Assembly: GCA_937927985.1 (NCBI GenBank)
Contig: CALFWH010000036.1
Location: forward strand, 1-7,924
Source of the DNA: an uncultured bacterium
Lineage (GTDB): Bacteria; DRYD01
Direction of reading: 5' to 3'
DNA length: 7,924 nucleotides
The notes beneath the pieces were generated by a model. It was not told the origin of the DNA, did no database searches, and saw only the letters and a list, made by a program, of their open reading frames with translations. This document shows, in pieces, positions 6,481 through 7,924 of the stretch (position 1 is the stretch's first letter; every line of letters begins with the position of its first letter). Position numbers and translations under genes: made by a program.

Positions 6481-7924
6481 TTATATGTAGTATAAACTTG
6501 CACTTAAAAAATTATTTAAAACAGAATAGAAACTTTCCTCTATCTTGTTATTACTTTTAAGATTCATTTTATAATAGTTAAAATCAATAACAAGTCTGTT
6601 TAATATGCTATCCTTAGACATTATTTTTGTTAGGAGTTCTGTTTGTATAGTACTTTTAATAAAGTTATTATTGTTATTTTCGTTTTTAAGAAAATTAACT
6701 CTAATCAATTGAGAATACAAGTAATCGGGATCTTCATATTTGTTAGCCATTGGAAAACCTGTAATGGTATTTAAAATTGATTCTAAATTCTTTACAAAGA
6801 TATCAAAATTATTTTCATTTATTATCAAGTTATTTATAAATAAATTTAAATTTGTTGTATTAGTATGTGAATTAATTATATTTCTTAATTCATTTATCAT
6901 AAACTGTTTATTTTGCCTAAATGATGGATCTTGGGGATCTAAGGAATTATATATTTTAGCCCATAAAGCTAATCTTAACCAAAAGATTCTATCTTTTGGC
7001 ATATCTGGGCTTTTTTGTATAACCCAAGGAGATACTTTCTGCCCAATTCTCCTTATAGCCTCTAAGGTATTTGTTAAAACATTTATATCCAAACTATCTA
7101 GAAAATTTATTAAATTGTTACCAAATTTTTTTGTAAATAATAGATTTTTGAGTTGTTGTTTAATGATATTATATTCATTTGTGTTAACTTGATTATTTTT
7201 TATATAATCAAGCATAATTGATGAAAGCGAATAAATCTTAAGAAAATAAAAACAATCTCCATATTTTAAATCTCCTTCTCTTATAGATTTTTTCAAATAA
7301 GAAGAAGCTACCCCTATAAAACTAGAGTACAAATTAGAAGATATATTTTTAATTAATTCATTTCTATCTATATTAAATTTTGCACCTTGTATTATTAAAT
7401 CATCTATTAGATTTTTAATGTCTTTATCTTGGACATTAATTAATAATTGATAAAAATTCTTTGAATCTCTAGTAGAAATTGAAGAATAAAGTATTAGATT
7501 AATAATATCATTGAAATCTTTTTGGTTTTCAATAGTTAATGGCTTGATAGATTCATTTATAATACTTAACGTATTTAGAATTGAGTTAATTATTTTTTTA
7601 TAAGCTTCTATATTATTTGCTAATAAAGGATCTTCTAAAAAATCATTAACGAAATCTTTTATATAATCAAAATTCCAGAAGGAAGATGTAAACTCATTTA
7701 GAAAGTTATTTAATTCTCCTTGTAAGAGAGGAGTTAAATATAGGGCTTTATCTAGAATTAAAGCCAAATTTTTAGCTTTAAGGAAGAGGCTAAGCATTGT
7801 TTTTTGGTTTGGTAAATCTTGAGCTTTAGCATCCCAAGCCGCTTGCCCTATAAAATTATCCCCTAAAAACTCAAAAACTTTTACCGGTATAGGGCTTAAA
7901 TAATTTTTTACCAACTGATTTATT
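6481..7924 (-). CDS. Unrecognised helical protein (N-terminus cut by window edge)
   Basis: I do not recognise a family. The frame is open from the window edge to a TAA at 6483-6481 and gives 480 residues. An in-frame TTG at 7914 has no ribosome site before it and the frame continues to position 7924, so the true start is probably outside. The product is rich in Asn, Ile, Leu and Lys, with long predicted helices, no transmembrane segment, no Cys motif and no nucleotide-binding loop. Counting from the TTG, the most distinctive parts are FEFLGDNFIGQAAWDAKAQD (14-33), VSPWVIQKSPDMPKDR (294-309), FWLRLALWAKIYNSLDPQDP (311-330) and an Asn run in NENNNNNF. The frame is long in an AT-rich sequence and its base use is similar to its neighbours, so it is a real gene. 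It is 131 bases upstream of nuoH on the same strand; a functional link is unproven. Confidence 0.75.
   Translation of the reverse strand, partial: INQLVKNYLSPIPVKVFEFLGDNFIGQAAWDAKAQDLPNQKTMLSLFLKAKNLALILDKALYLTPLLQGELNNFLNEFTSSFWNFDYIKDFVNDFLEDPLLANNIEAYKKIINSILNTLSIINESIKPLTIENQKDFNDIINLILYSSISTRDSKNFYQLLINVQDKDIKNLIDDLIIQGAKFNIDRNELIKNISSNLYSSFIGVASSYLKKSIREGDLKYGDCFYFLKIYSLSSIMLDYIKNNQVNTNEYNIIKQQLKNLLFTKKFGNNLINFLDSLDINVLTNTLEAIRRIGQKVSPWVIQKSPDMPKDRIFWLRLALWAKIYNSLDPQDPSFRQNKQFMINELRNIINSHTNTTNLNLFINNLIINENNFDIFVKNLESILNTITGFPMANKYEDPDYLYSQLIRVNFLKNENNNNNFIKSTIQTELLTKIMSKDSILNRLVIDFNYYKMNLKSNNKIEESFYSVLNNFLSASLYYI

Noticed and set aside
6740..7192. Open frame of 150 codons on the plus strand
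   Set aside because: It is antisense to the long unrecognised gene. Its hydrophobic, Phe-rich translation is typical of the reverse of Lys/Asn/Glu-rich AT-rich coding sequence, and the opposite frame is three times longer.
7912..7914. TTG as the true start of the unrecognised gene
   Set aside because: The frame stays open to the window edge, and the ten bases before the TTG contain no Shine-Dalgarno match, so the start is more likely outside the window.
1..7924. tRNA or rRNA genes, CRISPR arrays, insertion sequences or attachment sites
   Set aside because: Almost every base is in a conserved coding frame. I saw no spaced repeats, terminal inverted repeats, transposase motifs or cloverleaf-like segments.

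Overview
The window is AT-rich (roughly 30% G+C by eye) and densely coding. Every credible gene lies on the minus strand, so transcription runs from position 7924 towards position 1. In transcription order the genes are: the 3' part of an unrecognised, mostly helical protein (7924-6481); a complex I membrane subunit, NuoH (6349-4985); a GltD-like FAD/NAD(P) oxidoreductase whose N-terminus resembles that of NuoI (4962-3286); a NuoI-like 2x[4Fe-4S] protein (3258-2863); a SigH-type RNA polymerase sigma factor (2873-2130); an isocitrate dehydrogenase-family enzyme (2133-916); and malate dehydrogenase (892 to the window edge, lacking only its extreme C-terminus).

From nuoH to mdh the genes are separated by at most 27 bases or overlap (11 bases for ferredoxin/sigma, 4 bases for sigma/IDH). 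Most starts carry a strong Shine-Dalgarno sequence. This looks like a single operon. The only larger gap is 131 bases upstream of nuoH (6350-6480), the natural place for a promoter, although I cannot point to a convincing one.

The organism is probably a low-GC anaerobic bacterium. The evidence is the base composition, the SigH-like sigma factor (a type best known from Firmicutes), the many ferredoxin-type clusters and the strong SD sequences. A Firmicutes-related or another low-GC anaerobic lineage would fit; the sequence alone does not settle it.

Functionally, two TCA-type dehydrogenases that make reduced nicotinamide cofactor (IDH, MDH) are encoded with a NAD(P)H-type flavoprotein, a NuoI-like iron-sulfur protein and the quinone-site membrane subunit NuoH. 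The most notable point is that NuoI appears to be split. Its N-terminal membrane-associated segment is fused to the flavoprotein, while its two-cluster domain and its characteristic C-terminus form the next gene. This suggests a variant complex I-like entry module in which a GltD-like flavoprotein takes the place of the usual NuoEFG input. That is inference: none of the other complex I subunits (A-D, J-N) is in the window. A sigma factor translated in the middle of this operon is the second unusual element.
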